This document shows positions 15,316 through 23,703 of a stretch of 52,964 nt of DNA, in pieces. The DNA comes from an uncultured Clostridia bacterium (GTDB lineage: Bacteria > Bacillota > Clostridia > Oscillospirales > CAG-272), in NCBI GenBank assembly GCA_944391815.1, contig CALXUV010000030.1, positions 1 through 52,964 on the forward strand. Direction: 5' to 3'. Numbering within the stretch: position 1 is the stretch's first letter; each line of letters opens with the position of its first letter. The translations under genes were made by a program, and so were the position numbers. The notes beneath the pieces are model-generated. The model worked only from the letters and a program-made list of their open reading frames with translations, was not told the DNA's origin and did no database searches.

Positions 15316-16016
15316 TCTATGTCCTCGATTCTTTGAGGATTTTCGTTTAACTCTTCGCTTATTATTTTTCCGTTTTTGATGTGAAGAACTTTGTCAGCCA
15401 TGTTTTTCAGAGCTGAGTTGTGGGTGACGATTATAACGGCCTTGTTTTCTTTTTTGCAGATATCGTGAAGAAGCGCAAGTATTTTTTTGCCGGTTTCATA
15501 GTCAAGTGCTCCCGTTGGCTCATCGCATAAGAGAAGAGAGGAGTTTTTAGCTATTGCCCTTGCTATTGAAACTCTCTGCTGCTCTCCGCCCGAAAGCTGT
15601 CCGGGAAAGTTGTCTGTCCGGTTTTCAAGTCCAACTGCTTTCAGAGCTTCTGTGCTGCTCATCGGATTCCGGCAAAGCTCGGAGGCAAGTTCTACATTTT
15701 CTTTTGCAGTGATATTGGGGATAAGATTGTAAAACTGAAAAACAAATCCGACGTTTTTTCTTCTGTAATCGGTGAGTTTCCGGTCGCTGATGTTTTTGAG
15801 GGAAACGCCGCAGGAGACGAGGTCACCGGAGGTGATTGTATCCATGCCGCCGATAAGATTCAGCAGAGTTGTTTTTCCTGCGCCGCTCGGACCGACTATC
15901 ACGACAAACTCGCCTTCGCTTACGGTAAAAGAAATATTGTCCGCAGCAACGACCGCATTATCGCCGCTTCCGTAGATTTTGACAACATTTTCTGCTTTTA
16001 TCACCGTGTTTGTCAT
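15309..16016 (-). CDS. ABC transporter ATP-binding protein (LolD/MacB type)
   Basis: This 235-residue ATPase has Walker [10 protein letters not shown] (~42-50), signature LSGGEQQR (~141) and Walker [13 protein letters not shown] (~160-171), the DEPTGALD form typical of FtsX partners. It is translated first, with the permease overlapping its end. Confidence 0.93.
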   Translation of the reverse strand: MTNTVIKAENVVKIYGSGDNAVVAADNISFTVSEGEFVVIVGPSGAGKTTLLNLIGGMDTITSGDLVSCGVSLKNISDRKLTDYRRKNVGFVFQFYNLIPNITAKENVELASELCRNPMSSTEALKAVGLENRTDNFPGQLSGGEQQRVSIARAIAKNSSLLLCDEPTGALDYETGKKILALLHDICKKENKAVIIVTHNSALKNMADKVLHIKNGKIISEELNENPQRIEDIEW

Positions 16017-16077
16017 TTTTTCGTTCCTTTCTTTTATTTGAATTCAGGATTAAAATGTGAATAGTTTGGTTTTTATA

Positions 16078-16106
16078 TTGACTTCATCCTACAATTGTAT
16101 TATAAT
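16078..16106 (+). promoter_or_regulatory. Overlapping divergent promoters with palindrome (ABC exporter / TetR gene)
   Basis: On the plus strand, TTGACT and TATAAT are 17 bp apart (16078-16106). On the minus strand a TTGTAA-17-TATAAT set shares the same region. Between the plus elements lies the palindrome TACAATTGTA (16090-16099), a good candidate operator for the TetR protein. The rest of 16107-16502 is very AT-rich and shows no gene. Confidence 0.6.
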
Positions 16107-16502
16107 ATACATGTGTTTATTTTACAACCGACTGATTTTTTTATATTGATACAAATCAAACAAAATCACGCCATCTGTTGTTTTGCCGGAATAATAAGAT
16201 GATTTGTCGGTTTTTTGATTATAATTAAATATTTAAGTCAAAAATTGTTCAATAATCTGCTTGTTTTATGAACAATTATTATTAAAAGATAAAAATTGTC
16301 ATATTGTGAATATTTTGAATGAGATAAGTGATATAAATTGATAAATATTAATCATAATGAGTTATATATTGTGATTATAGTTTGTATATACACTGGTTTC
16401 AAGTGTTTAAGTATTTCACGAAACAATCTGACGATAATATTTTCCGGAATAAAGTCCGGTTTATACTTAAAAGAAAAATAAGTCTGCAGGGAGAGGTTAA
16501 AA

Positions 16503-17042
16503 ATGAAAGAAAATCAGAGGATAATGCTGACGAAAAGGCTACTAAAAGACGCACTTATAAAAATGCTGCAAACTACCTCGCTTGAAAAAGTAGGAATAAG
16601 TGCGCTTTGTGAAAATGCGGGAATAAACCGTTCGACTTTTTATAAATATTACGGAAGTCAGTATGATCTTTTCGAGGAAATGGAAAACGACATGCTTGAA
16701 AGAATACAGGAAGAGCTCAGCGAAAGGTCAACGCTGAAAGAAAGTCTGATAAGGATATGCCGTTTTCTGGAAAAAAACAGGGAATTTGCACTGACACTTA
16801 TCAATCTTAATATTGACAGACATTTTCCTCAAAAGCTTTTTCAGTTACAGTCAATCAAAGAAAAAATGATGTTGAATACCGGAAATTACTCTGATCCTGC
16901 GTTTTTGTCATACACTGCAACATTTTTATCGTTTGGTTTTTTCTTTCTGATATTCGATTGGATATCAAAGGATAAACGCGAAAGCGCAGAAGAAATTGCC
17001 GAGCTGATTGTAAAGTTGCAGGCAAGCATACACCTTGATTGA
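16503..17042 (+). CDS. TetR/AcrR-family regulator
   Basis: In this 179-residue protein, residues 8-55 form the TetR helix-turn-helix (VGISALCENAGINRSTFYKYYG). The remainder is a helical ligand domain with a hydrophobic C-terminal helix. GGGAGAGG precedes the ATG. It is transcribed away from the ABC exporter genes, the usual arrangement for a repressor of an efflux system. Confidence 0.88.
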   Translation: MKENQRIMLTKRLLKDALIKMLQTTSLEKVGISALCENAGINRSTFYKYYGSQYDLFEEMENDMLERIQEELSERSTLKESLIRICRFLEKNREFALTLINLNIDRHFPQKLFQLQSIKEKMMLNTGNYSDPAFLSYTATFLSFGFFFLIFDWISKDKRESAEEIAELIVKLQASIHLD

Positions 17043-17296
17043 ATGTTCAGTTTAAAATAGAGAGGTTCAGAAAACAAGGGTATTCATTTTAATGAATTAA
17101 TGCCGCTTTACAACTATTCTCAGATTTTTGATAAGTTGTACTCGTTTTGCTTTTAAACAAAGAGGTTCCGTGTATATTGGGTTATACAGAGTACGGCTGT
17201 TTTCGGTTGTTGTACTGTATAGTTCAGTCAGATTGAAATCAACTGTATTTAGTGAAACAGCCGTGCCTGGGTTGGAATGAATCCTGAATGAAAAAA

Positions 17297-17371
17297 TCAG
17301 CCTAAGGGATTCAGATATGCATTTTTAAAGTCACTAAACTTTTTAATTGCATATCATATTCCTTAGGCTGT
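17297..17371 (-). terminator. Long-armed hairpin, probable terminator of the FruK-like gene
   Basis: CAGCCTAAGG (17297) pairs with CCTTAGGCTG (17362), and inner ATATGCA/TGCATAT arms extend the structure. On the minus strand the hairpin is followed by ATTTTTTC. It is the main feature in the gap 17043-17506. Confidence 0.65.
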
Positions 17372-17506
17372 TTTCTGATTGGCTTGCAGATCAATACGAT
17401 CGGATTATTTGAAACCGCTTCGAAAATTAAATAAAAGTATCTCAGTGAAAAAATACTCTGCTGACGTTAAACTGTTAACTGCGTTCCGGATTCAATTCTC
17501 AAATTG

Positions 17507-18403
17507 TTACATTATGCGTAAAGTATTGAGTACAGTCTGCTTTCCGGCAATACCGGTGACAGAAGCAGTTGCGCTTCCACAGGCAACGGCAAATCTCAGT
17601 GCATATTCAGGACTTGTTGCGGCACCGTAAAGAAATCCCGCAATCATTGAGTCTCCGGCTCCGCATGTGTCTACGGCGTTGATTTTCGGTGCGTTTAAAG
17701 ACAGTATTTCACGTTTTTCGGTCAGAAGCATAGCTCCGTCTTTTCCAAGAGAAACAAGTACGTTTTTTGCGCCCATGTCGGAAAGCATTGATGCGGCATC
17801 TGATATTTCATTCAAAGTCTTGGGATGTTTTCCGACTGCGTCGCAAAGTTCGTCAAGATTGGGTTTGACAAGGTACGGTCTGAAAGATAGAGATTCAACC
17901 AAAGCCTTTTTTTCCGCATCAATAACAATCCGTACACCCTTGTTTCGCAGATATTCGAGAATCCTCAGATATGAATCGCAGGAAATGCATCCGAGCACGT
18001 TTCCTGAGACAATTACCGTATCGTCTGAACTAAGATTTTTAAACTTTCCGATAAGGGATTTAACGGCAAAGTCCGGGATTTCAGGACCTTTGGCATTGAT
18101 ATCCGTTTCGGATTTCCCCCTGATTTTAACGTTAATTCTGGTAAAGCCGTCCTTTAACACCACAAAATCCGAAGGAATGCCGTACTTTTTCAAATCATTT
18201 TTCAGTGCATTTCCGGTAAACCCGGCAATAAAACCGAGAGCAGTGCTTTCCATTCCGAGAGCTTTCATCATTTTTGAAACATTTATTCCTTTTCCGCCGA
18301 ATGATAAAGTTTCAAATTGGGAGCGGTTTATATCCGAAACAGAAAAATCCGGAACAGTCATATAATAATCGACCGCAGGATTAACGGTGACAGTGTAGTA
18401 CAT
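17507..18403 (-). CDS. 1-phosphofructokinase-like PfkB sugar kinase (FruK/LacC type)
   Basis: In this 298-residue protein, the N-terminal TVTVNPAVDYYM is the FruK/LacC signature, GGKGINVS (~36-43) is the substrate-binding glycine motif, and DTCGAGDSMIAGF (~245-257) has the catalytic Asp of the PfkB family. It phosphorylates fructose-1-phosphate or tagatose-6-phosphate. No fructose PTS or DeoR regulator is adjacent, so the substrate is uncertain. The start is set by GAGGAG before the ATG. Confidence 0.88.
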   Translation of the reverse strand: MYYTVTVNPAVDYYMTVPDFSVSDINRSQFETLSFGGKGINVSKMMKALGMESTALGFIAGFTGNALKNDLKKYGIPSDFVVLKDGFTRINVKIRGKSETDINAKGPEIPDFAVKSLIGKFKNLSSDDTVIVSGNVLGCISCDSYLRILEYLRNKGVRIVIDAEKKALVESLSFRPYLVKPNLDELCDAVGKHPKTLNEISDAASMLSDMGAKNVLVSLGKDGAMLLTEKREILSLNAPKINAVDTCGAGDSMIAGFLYGAATSPEYALRFAVACGSATASVTGIAGKQTVLNTLRIM

Positions 18404-19188
18404 AATTAATCTCCTCTGGTAAAAAATTAAAAGGTAATTGACAAAACAAAAGGCTGGTTCATCTGTAATTCAAGTTAAAGCGAGACAATAAAATACAGCA
18501 CAAACGCAGCGAAACCGAAAAACAATGGTTTTGCTGAAAATAAACGCGTGTAAAAAATACCGCGGCGTTAAGGTTTGATATCTGATTTAATAACTGAATT
18601 ATTCCGTACATTGTTTTTGCCCGATAAGAGGAAGTCATCCCGAACAAATTCAACTTGATGCAGAGAGGATTTAAATACATATCTGCAACGTAAGCTGAAT
18701 GGCAAAATTTGTGAGTTATTAAGCGCAGGATTACATAATTTTCTGAAATAATGAATGAGATCCCGTGCAGTATATTTGACGGCAAATCTCACGGCATATT
18801 TTCGCATTCCGAATTGTAGGTGTGCAACGGAATATCGGATTTAAAAATAAGGAAAAATTTCCGGCATCGGTTTGTAATTACTTAACGCTTGTGAATAACT
18901 ACATAAATATTACCGAAATCATTATAGCACAAAAAATAAAAAATAGCAATATTTTCGGAAAAGTGCATAACAAGCATTTGTAACGAATAAAATAGTACAG
19001 GTGATTTTTTGGCAGAAAGTAAGTTAACTTTATTTCAGAGAATCAGAGAAGAATCCGGTCTGGAATTTTGAAAAATAGACGGAATCATCTTGCAAAGCTG
19101 TAAATAGTCAGCTTGAAGTCATCACAGGATATACTGACAATTTTTAAAATAAATTTCTCATATTTTTAAAATAAATTTCTCATAGTAC
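18404..19188. other. 785-bp stretch with no supported gene
   Basis: It is AT-rich. Short open frames on the minus strand (for example 18459-18807) lack ribosome sites and recognisable domains. Near 19010-19080 the plus strand reads like a broken helix-turn-helix protein start (KLTLFQRIREESG, then a stop), which may be the remnant of a regulator. Confidence 0.5.
19140..19183. repeat. 22-bp tandem duplication
   Basis: Two adjacent copies of ATTTTTAAAATAAATTTCTCAT lie directly upstream of the tRNA promoter. The A/T-rich arms could act as an UP element. Confidence 0.8.
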
Positions 19189-19217
19189 TTGACAAACAGG
19201 AAAAAATATGGTATACT
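19189..19217 (+). promoter_or_regulatory. Promoter of the tRNA-Leu/tRNA-fMet unit
   Basis: TTGACA (19189-19194) and TATACT (19212-19217) have 17-bp spacing. The first tRNA starts 21 bp further on. Confidence 0.88.
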
Positions 19218-19237
19218 GTTGAAAGTGGCAGATGATT

Positions 19238-19325
19238 GCCGGAGTGGCGGAACTGGCAGACGCACGGGACTTAAAATCCCGCGAGCTAATCCCTCGTGCC
19301 GGTTCGATCCCGGTCTCCGGCACCA
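19238..19325 (+). tRNA. tRNA-Leu (UAA)
   Basis: This 88-nt class II tRNA includes CCA. Acceptor GCCGGAG pairs with CTCCGGC, the anticodon loop ACTTAAAAT gives UAA, and a long variable arm (GCGAGCTAATCCCTCGT) is typical of leucine tRNAs. Confidence 0.95.
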
Positions 19326-19349
19326 AGACCAATTTGCCAGTAAATATAT

Positions 19350-19428
19350 CGCGGGGTAGAGCAGCTCGGTTAGCTCGTCGGGCTCATAACCCGGAGGTCA
19401 GGAGGTTCAAATCCCCTCCCCGCAACCA
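19350..19428 (+). tRNA. Initiator tRNA-fMet (CAU)
   Basis: Anticodon CAU lies in CTCATAA. Initiator marks are the mismatched first acceptor pair (C1 against A72) and the three G-C pairs GGG/CCC of the anticodon stem. The T-stem reads GGAGG against CCCCT, which leaves an A-C mismatch; the tRNA is otherwise complete with CCA. Confidence 0.92.
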
Positions 19429-19432
19429 AAAA

Positions 19433-19468
19433 CGAAAGCAGTCTATTGGACTGCTTTTTCGTTTTTGG
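19433..19468 (+). terminator. Terminator of the tRNA unit
   Basis: AACGAAAGCAGTC and GGACTGCTTTTTCGTT arms with a TATT loop end in a T-run immediately after tRNA-fMet. Confidence 0.88.
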
Positions 19469-19646
19469 AACGATGTGTTCCGCACGCGGAACGTGATGTG
19501 CACTTCGTGTGTGATGACGGCTTCGCCTTGTGATGTGCGCTTCGCGCGTGAGTAAGGAACACATCACATCACTTTGCGCCATCGGCGCAATACATCACTA
19601 TGAGCAAAGCGAATAACATCACTGCGGCAACGCCGCAACATCACTC
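19469..19646. repeat. Array of about seven small hairpins with GTGATGTG / ACATCAC linkers
   Basis: GC-rich mini-hairpins (GTTCCGCACGCGGAAC, CACTTCGTGTG, CGGCTTCGCC, GCGCTTCGCGC, TTGCGCCATCGGCGCAA, a weak one, TGCGGCAACGCCGCA) are separated by an almost constant linker. The linker is GTGATGTG in the left half and ACATCAC in the right half, so linkers can pair across the array into a multi-branched structure. It is bounded by the tRNA terminator on the left and a promoter on the right. The function is unknown. Confidence 0.8.
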
Positions 19647-19675
19647 TTTACAAACGCTCGAAATTATGGTATAAT
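19647..19675 (+). promoter_or_regulatory. Promoter after the hairpin array
   Basis: TTTACA (19647-19652) and TATAAT (19670-19675) are 17 bp apart, reading toward the small peptide and the 19840 gene. A second TATAAT lies at 19726. Confidence 0.7.
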
Positions 19676-19762
19676 TATTTTATCGAAGTATTTTCCTGAA
19701 ACCTCTGGACTTCTCGCAATCTTTCGGTATAATGAGTGTTACCACCCGAAAGGAGCGAGAAA

Positions 19763-19825
19763 ATGATAGATTTAGCAACGCTCGTTTCATCAATAAACAG
19801 TATTAACGTTTTTATTTCTAAATAG
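19763..19825 (+). CDS. 20-residue ORF, truncated gene start or leader peptide
   Basis: A strong ribosome site (GAAAGGAGCGAG) precedes an ATG reading MIDLATLVSSINSINVFISK then TAG. The hydrophobic, Ser/Ile-rich start resembles the N-terminus of larger element-borne proteins, which suggests a deletion. It ends 15 bp before the next gene, so it may act as a leader peptide. Confidence 0.4.
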   Translation: MIDLATLVSSINSINVFISK

Positions 19826-19839
19826 ACTGGAGAAGTTAT

Positions 19840-20451
19840 ATGAAAACAGAAGCTATGCGCGAGCCAAAAAAAGGCACAAGCATCTATTGCAGCTTTGCAG
19901 ATGAATCTTGGAAAAAAGAGCTTATTCAAGCCTACTCATTTCGTTTCACGGAAACCCCGGATTTCAAGCAGGGGGATAATCACATCACAACGGCTGTAAA
20001 TTCTGAGCACAGGGAGGGGTTTGATAACATTAGCTTGCTCTCTCCGGATACCTATACCGCAGGGGTAAAATTAAAGCTTCGTTGCTCGTTTGACGGCATC
20101 GGATGCCCTGAAATAATTCTTGTGAGAAAGCCGGAAAAATGCCAAGATGGAGCCGTGCGTTACGGCGAATGCTTTGAGGTTGTCTTATGGAAAAACGGTG
20201 TCAACATATGGCGCCATTTTATGGATGAAAATCACAAATGCAGCTGGCATAAACGTCTTGGACTGACGATGTCCGTAGCCGAAAAGGACATACACGAGCT
20301 TAATGTGGAAACTAAAGCAGGCTACATTATTTTTAGTGTTAACGATATAAAAGCAGAACTGCGCACTGAGGACTTATTTGAAGAATTTTACGTAGGTATA
20401 ACTGCGTGTGAGGGAATCGTGCGTCTTTTTGATTTTAAGGTTGAGTGTTAA
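19840..20451 (+). CDS. Protein of unknown function (203 aa)
   Basis: It has no signal peptide or membrane helix. The alternation of short beta-like segments (GVKLKLRCSFDG, GYIIFSVNDIKAEL) and aromatic residues (LWKNGVNIWRHF) suggests a beta-sandwich, perhaps lectin- or glycosidase-domain-like, but I recognise no family. A TGGAGAAG site precedes the ATG. It lies in the accessory stretch right of the hairpin array and left of the repeat at 20560. Confidence 0.65.
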   Translation: MKTEAMREPKKGTSIYCSFADESWKKELIQAYSFRFTETPDFKQGDNHITTAVNSEHREGFDNISLLSPDTYTAGVKLKLRCSFDGIGCPEIILVRKPEKCQDGAVRYGECFEVVLWKNGVNIWRHFMDENHKCSWHKRLGLTMSVAEKDIHELNVETKAGYIIFSVNDIKAELRTEDLFEEFYVGITACEGIVRLFDFKVEC

Positions 20452-20559
20452 TAAACGTACTGTCATAAGCTCGTTTTAAGGAGATATAACCGTTAGGTTC
20501 AAATCCCGTAAGCACTTTGGCATAAATATCTTTTTATAGCCCTTTCACATGTTGTGTTG

Positions 20560-20652
20560 ACAAAATAGACGCCAACACGAAAAACCCAGATGCCATAAGG
20601 CTTCTGGGATTTTTTGTACCTATTTTCAAAGTGCAATTTTGGTAGATGCCAA
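20560..20652 (+). repeat. ~93-bp dispersed repeat, left copy
   Basis: It contains a CCCAGATGCC/GGCTTCTGGG hairpin followed by a T-run and ends in TAGATGCCA. The copy at 24640-24732 matches at all but about seven positions and in the same orientation. A weak TTGGCATAAATA at 20517 could be its degenerate opposite end. Confidence 0.85.
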
Positions 20653-20706
20653 TGGATGAAATCGACGTGTGAATGGGATTTGAACTTACTTAGTAATAAA
20701 TTGAAA

Positions 20707-20733
20707 GAGGGGTGTGTTTTTGCACACCCCCTC
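20707..20733 (-). terminator. Terminator of the quinone oxidoreductase gene
   Basis: GAGGGGTGTG and CACACCCCCTC arms flank a TTTTTG loop 9 bp from the stop. The T-run on the minus strand is weak. Confidence 0.65.
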
Positions 20734-20741
20734 GTGTTTCA

Positions 20742-21725
20742 TTATTTTACCGTCAGAACGACCTTTCCCACATTTTCTCCACGATAAAGAATACCGTGCG
20801 CCGCCTCGGCTTCGGTAATTGGTAAAACCTTATAGATAGTCGGCTTTACTTCACCTGCCTCGATTTTGGGATATACATCGCGCACGATTCCTGCGAGGAT
20901 CTGCGCCTTTACCTCGGGTGTGCGGGAGCGAAGGGTACTACCGATTATTCTTACATTTCTGACGTAGATGTTCTTGAGGTCAATTTCGGTTTTTGTACCT
21001 GCAAGAGCTGCAATCATTATCCATCTTGCGCCGTGAGTGAGATAGTGTATGCACTTACCCATAATCTCACCGCCAAGGCAATCGATGGCAACGTCGACGC
21101 CGTGTCCGTTTTCAAGTTCCTCTTTCAAAACGAGCGCGATGTCTTCTTTGGTGGTTACAACAACTCTGTCTGCGTTCAGATGGCGGATGCTCTCTGCCTT
21201 TTCTTTCGTCAAAACGGTGGTGATAACTCTTACTCCGAATGCCTTTGCCATAGGGATAATTACACTCGCAAGACCCGATGCTCCTGCATTCATAAGGAGC
21301 GTATTGCCTTCTTTGATCCCGCCTTCGATGAACAGATTGAGATATGCAGTTGCAAATGCCTCGGGAATAGCTGCCGCCTCTACCATAGTGCAGTTTTTCG
21401 GTACGGGCATCAGCATATCGTATTTGACGGCAACATATTCAGCGTATCCGCCACCGCCGAGCAGAGCACAGACCTTGTCGCTGATCTTCCAATTTGATTT
21501 CTCTTTTGCTTCAGCTCCGATTTCAACTATCTCGCCGGCAATCTCCAAACCCATCCACTCGGGACAGCCCGCAGGAGGAGGATAATCGCCCTCTCGTTGC
21601 ATAAGGTCGGCTCGGTTGAGCGCCGCCGCTTCAATTTTGACGAGCACCTCGTCACTTTTTATTTTTGGATCGGGAACATTATCCCATCTCAAGCTTTTAT
21701 CGTTGTTTACAAGTATTGCTTTCAT
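20742..21725 (-). CDS. NAD(P)H:quinone oxidoreductase-like, zinc-free MDR protein
   Basis: This 327-residue protein has an N-terminal GroES-like domain with ALNRADLMQREGDYPPP (~34-50), the hallmark of the quinone oxidoreductase/PIG3 branch. The Rossmann NAD(P)H site is NAGASGLASV (~145-154), and a conserved C-terminal YRGENVGKVVL is present. No zinc ligands are present. It probably reduces quinones or enones with NADPH. It is the last gene of a minus-strand group headed by an SDR enzyme. Confidence 0.9.
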   Translation of the reverse strand: MKAILVNNDKSLRWDNVPDPKIKSDEVLVKIEAAALNRADLMQREGDYPPPAGCPEWMGLEIAGEIVEIGAEAKEKSNWKISDKVCALLGGGGYAEYVAVKYDMLMPVPKNCTMVEAAAIPEAFATAYLNLFIEGGIKEGNTLLMNAGASGLASVIIPMAKAFGVRVITTVLTKEKAESIRHLNADRVVVTTKEDIALVLKEELENGHGVDVAIDCLGGEIMGKCIHYLTHGARWIMIAALAGTKTEIDLKNIYVRNVRIIGSTLRSRTPEVKAQILAGIVRDVYPKIEAGEVKPTIYKVLPITEAEAAHGILYRGENVGKVVLTVK

Positions 21726-21776
21726 ATTGCTTTTAAGCTTCCTTTACGTATTTTTTGCACTCGCAAATGCAATGCT

Positions 21777-22025
21777 CTACCTCTTTTCTCCCAAGGCGTG
21801 ATCGCTGTGTCTGTGTGTTAGTATGAGAGCATTGATCTCCGAGAGAGAAAGCTCCTTTTTCTCAAGAGAGGGAAGTATATATCTTTCCACGTCCTCACCC
21901 GACGAAGCACAGTCCACAAGAAGATTGCCAAAGGCGGATCTGATAAGAAATACCGAGGTGTACACCGTATCAAACGGAATTCTAAGACGGTAGATCCAGC
22001 TTTTTTCTTTTTTAAATCCGTTCAT
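21777..22025 (-). pseudogene. N-terminal fragment of a metallo-beta-lactamase-fold hydrolase
   Basis: It codes for 82 residues. SVFLIRSAFGNLLVDCASSGED and LILTHRHSDHALG contain the first part of the MBL metal motif (HxHxDH). The frame stops directly after it, whereas MBL enzymes need about 200 more residues with further His/Asp ligands. The rest has been deleted between this point and the oxidoreductase start at 21725. The start is 2 bp after the dehydratase stop. Confidence 0.8.
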
Positions 22026-22027
22026 TT

Positions 22028-22783
22028 TTACAGAAGCTCCCGCAATATTTTCATATCACGAAGTAGCGGCTGTGATTTGGTCGCAAACTCGTCGTATTCG
22101 TGCACACACAGATACATACAGCAACCAAGCGAGCAGCCGATGCGTCTTAGTATACGGCACTCGCCGCCCGCAAGAAAGAGAAACGGTATTTTCAAATTTT
22201 CCTTAAGCAAATTTATTATGCGCAGATTTTCTATCTGCTGTTCGGTATTTTCCGCGCCTGTGACGATCTTGCAGATATCGGCGCCTCTCCTTTCGTGCTC
22301 GCGGGCGATCTCAAGCACGCGCTCAGCGGGGGTAAATTTGAGTACGTGCGAAGACATCAACACCTCGGCGCCTCGCCCGTGAAGCTCGTCTATAAGACGT
22401 ATTTGCTTTTTGATTGCATCTTTGTTCATAGTCAGCTCACCTTCGCAAGCGTCAAAATAGTCTCCCATTACATCGCAAAGCGTTGCGCCGCATTCCGCAA
22501 GCTCGACAAGTTCTGCCGCGAGTACGTCGTCTGATTTTCCTATGTTCGAGATATGATTTCGGTAGTTGGTGACGTAAATGGGCAGATCGGTATAAGCAAA
22601 AAGCTCCCGATACGTCTTCTCGTTTCGATATTCCGCTTTTAGCTGGCAAAACTGCATACCGATCGCCTCGGCGCCCTCAGGGATAGAAGCATCAATCAGC
22701 GCTTTTATTCTGTCGGAATTGCTTGCTTGCACCATTGAGGTAAGCAATGGTTTGTCATAATTTAGAAATGTTCGATTTTTCAT
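22028..22783 (-). CDS. Type I 3-dehydroquinate dehydratase-like enzyme
   Basis: This 251-residue protein starts at the ATG at 22783, which overlaps the SDR stop (TAATG); upstream in-frame codons belong to the SDR gene. It has the class I Schiff-base lysine Lys172 in GADICKIV and the catalytic His146 in SSHVLKFTP, matching E. coli AroD positions closely. The C-terminal loop is divergent (GGECRILRRIG). Class I enzymes convert 3-dehydroquinate to 3-dehydroshikimate in biosynthesis or in quinate use. The company of an SDR and AraC regulator suggests catabolism of a cyclitol or quinate-like compound; that is inference. Confidence 0.82.
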   Translation of the reverse strand: MKNRTFLNYDKPLLTSMVQASNSDRIKALIDASIPEGAEAIGMQFCQLKAEYRNEKTYRELFAYTDLPIYVTNYRNHISNIGKSDDVLAAELVELAECGATLCDVMGDYFDACEGELTMNKDAIKKQIRLIDELHGRGAEVLMSSHVLKFTPAERVLEIAREHERRGADICKIVTGAENTEQQIENLRIINLLKENLKIPFLFLAGGECRILRRIGCSLGCCMYLCVHEYDEFATKSQPLLRDMKILRELL

Positions 22784-23547
22784 TAGTCTTTTCTCCCCAT
22801 AGCGTTTCTGCCACCATCGATCATAATGTTTTCGCCATTGATAAACTGTCCTTTTTCCGAAGCGACGAAAAGACACAGATCGATGATTTCTTGTGGCTCG
22901 GCTGCACGCCCGAGCATCGTTTTCATATTTGCCATTGCGGCTCTTGTGAGTACGGGCCCCGGGGAGATGCAAACACATCTTATTCCGTATTTTGAGCCAA
23001 ACTGCGCGATGGATTTAGTAAGTCCGTACATAAGCCCTGCCTTTGATGTGGGATAGTCCATTCCGTAACCATCGCCCTCAGCTCCCGTGATAGAGCCGAT
23101 ATTGATAATAAGTCCGCTCCGTTGCTCTCGCATCTGCGAGAGTACCGCGTGAGCAAAGTAGAACGGTCCTTTGAGATTTACGTCGATACCCCAATCGTAA
23201 ACATCTATCGGTACGTCCGGAAATTCTCGATATTTTTCACGGTCGACCTTACACATTCTCACCGCTGTACCTCCTGCAAAATTCGCCATAATATCTATCC
23301 TGCCAAACTCGGCGACAGCTCTGTCCCTTGCGGCGCACACCTGCGAATAATCTCTCACGTCACAGACTACACCGATTGCTTTGCCGCCGCCCTTTGCGTT
23401 GATTGCGGTAACCTTTTCGGCAAGCGCGTTTTCACTAATATCGCACATAACGACATTGCCGCCAAGCTCGGCAAAATTCTCGGAGAACAAAAGACCCATA
23501 CCCGAAGCAGCTCCGGTAGATATTGCAACCTTGTTATTAAAATTCAT
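22783..23547 (-). CDS. SDR-family oxidoreductase
   Basis: This 254-residue protein has the NAD(P) motif TGAASGMG (residues 11-18), an Asp-rich CDVRD after strand 3, and the NAG-equivalent NFAGG (~88-92). Catalytic Ser lies in NIGSITG, and Tyr and Lys lie in YPTSKAG. This is a complete classical short-chain dehydrogenase. It is the first gene of the minus-strand operon, coupled to the dehydratase by TAATG, and divergent from the AraC regulator. Confidence 0.92.
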   Translation of the reverse strand: MNFNNKVAISTGAASGMGLLFSENFAELGGNVVMCDISENALAEKVTAINAKGGGKAIGVVCDVRDYSQVCAARDRAVAEFGRIDIMANFAGGTAVRMCKVDREKYREFPDVPIDVYDWGIDVNLKGPFYFAHAVLSQMREQRSGLIINIGSITGAEGDGYGMDYPTSKAGLMYGLTKSIAQFGSKYGIRCVCISPGPVLTRAAMANMKTMLGRAAEPQEIIDLCLFVASEKGQFINGENIMIDGGRNAMGRKD

Positions 23548-23703
23548 AGACTATTCCTCCCGGATCGTTTTGTTACATTGTAGCATATAATTATTCTTTA
23601 AGCAATCTGTATTCTGATATAACATTGATGTTTATGATACTAAATTTAAAAAATAATTGAAATATGATATATAATGTGATATAATTAACTAAAAGGCGAG
23701 GTG

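Noticed and set aside
18459-18807. Minus-strand ORFs downstream of the tRNA-Leu region
   Set aside because: No ribosome site, no recognisable domain, and codon use unlike neighbouring genes.
19469-19646. CRISPR array or tRNA-like genes in the hairpin array
   Set aside because: Linkers of 7-8 bp are far too short for CRISPR repeats, and the hairpins differ from each other; no cloverleaf can be drawn.
20490-20512. T-arm-like sequence AGGTTCAAATCCC as a second tRNA attachment site
   Set aside because: Only 13 bases match tRNA-fMet, and this is the most conserved part of all tRNAs; no acceptor sequence follows.
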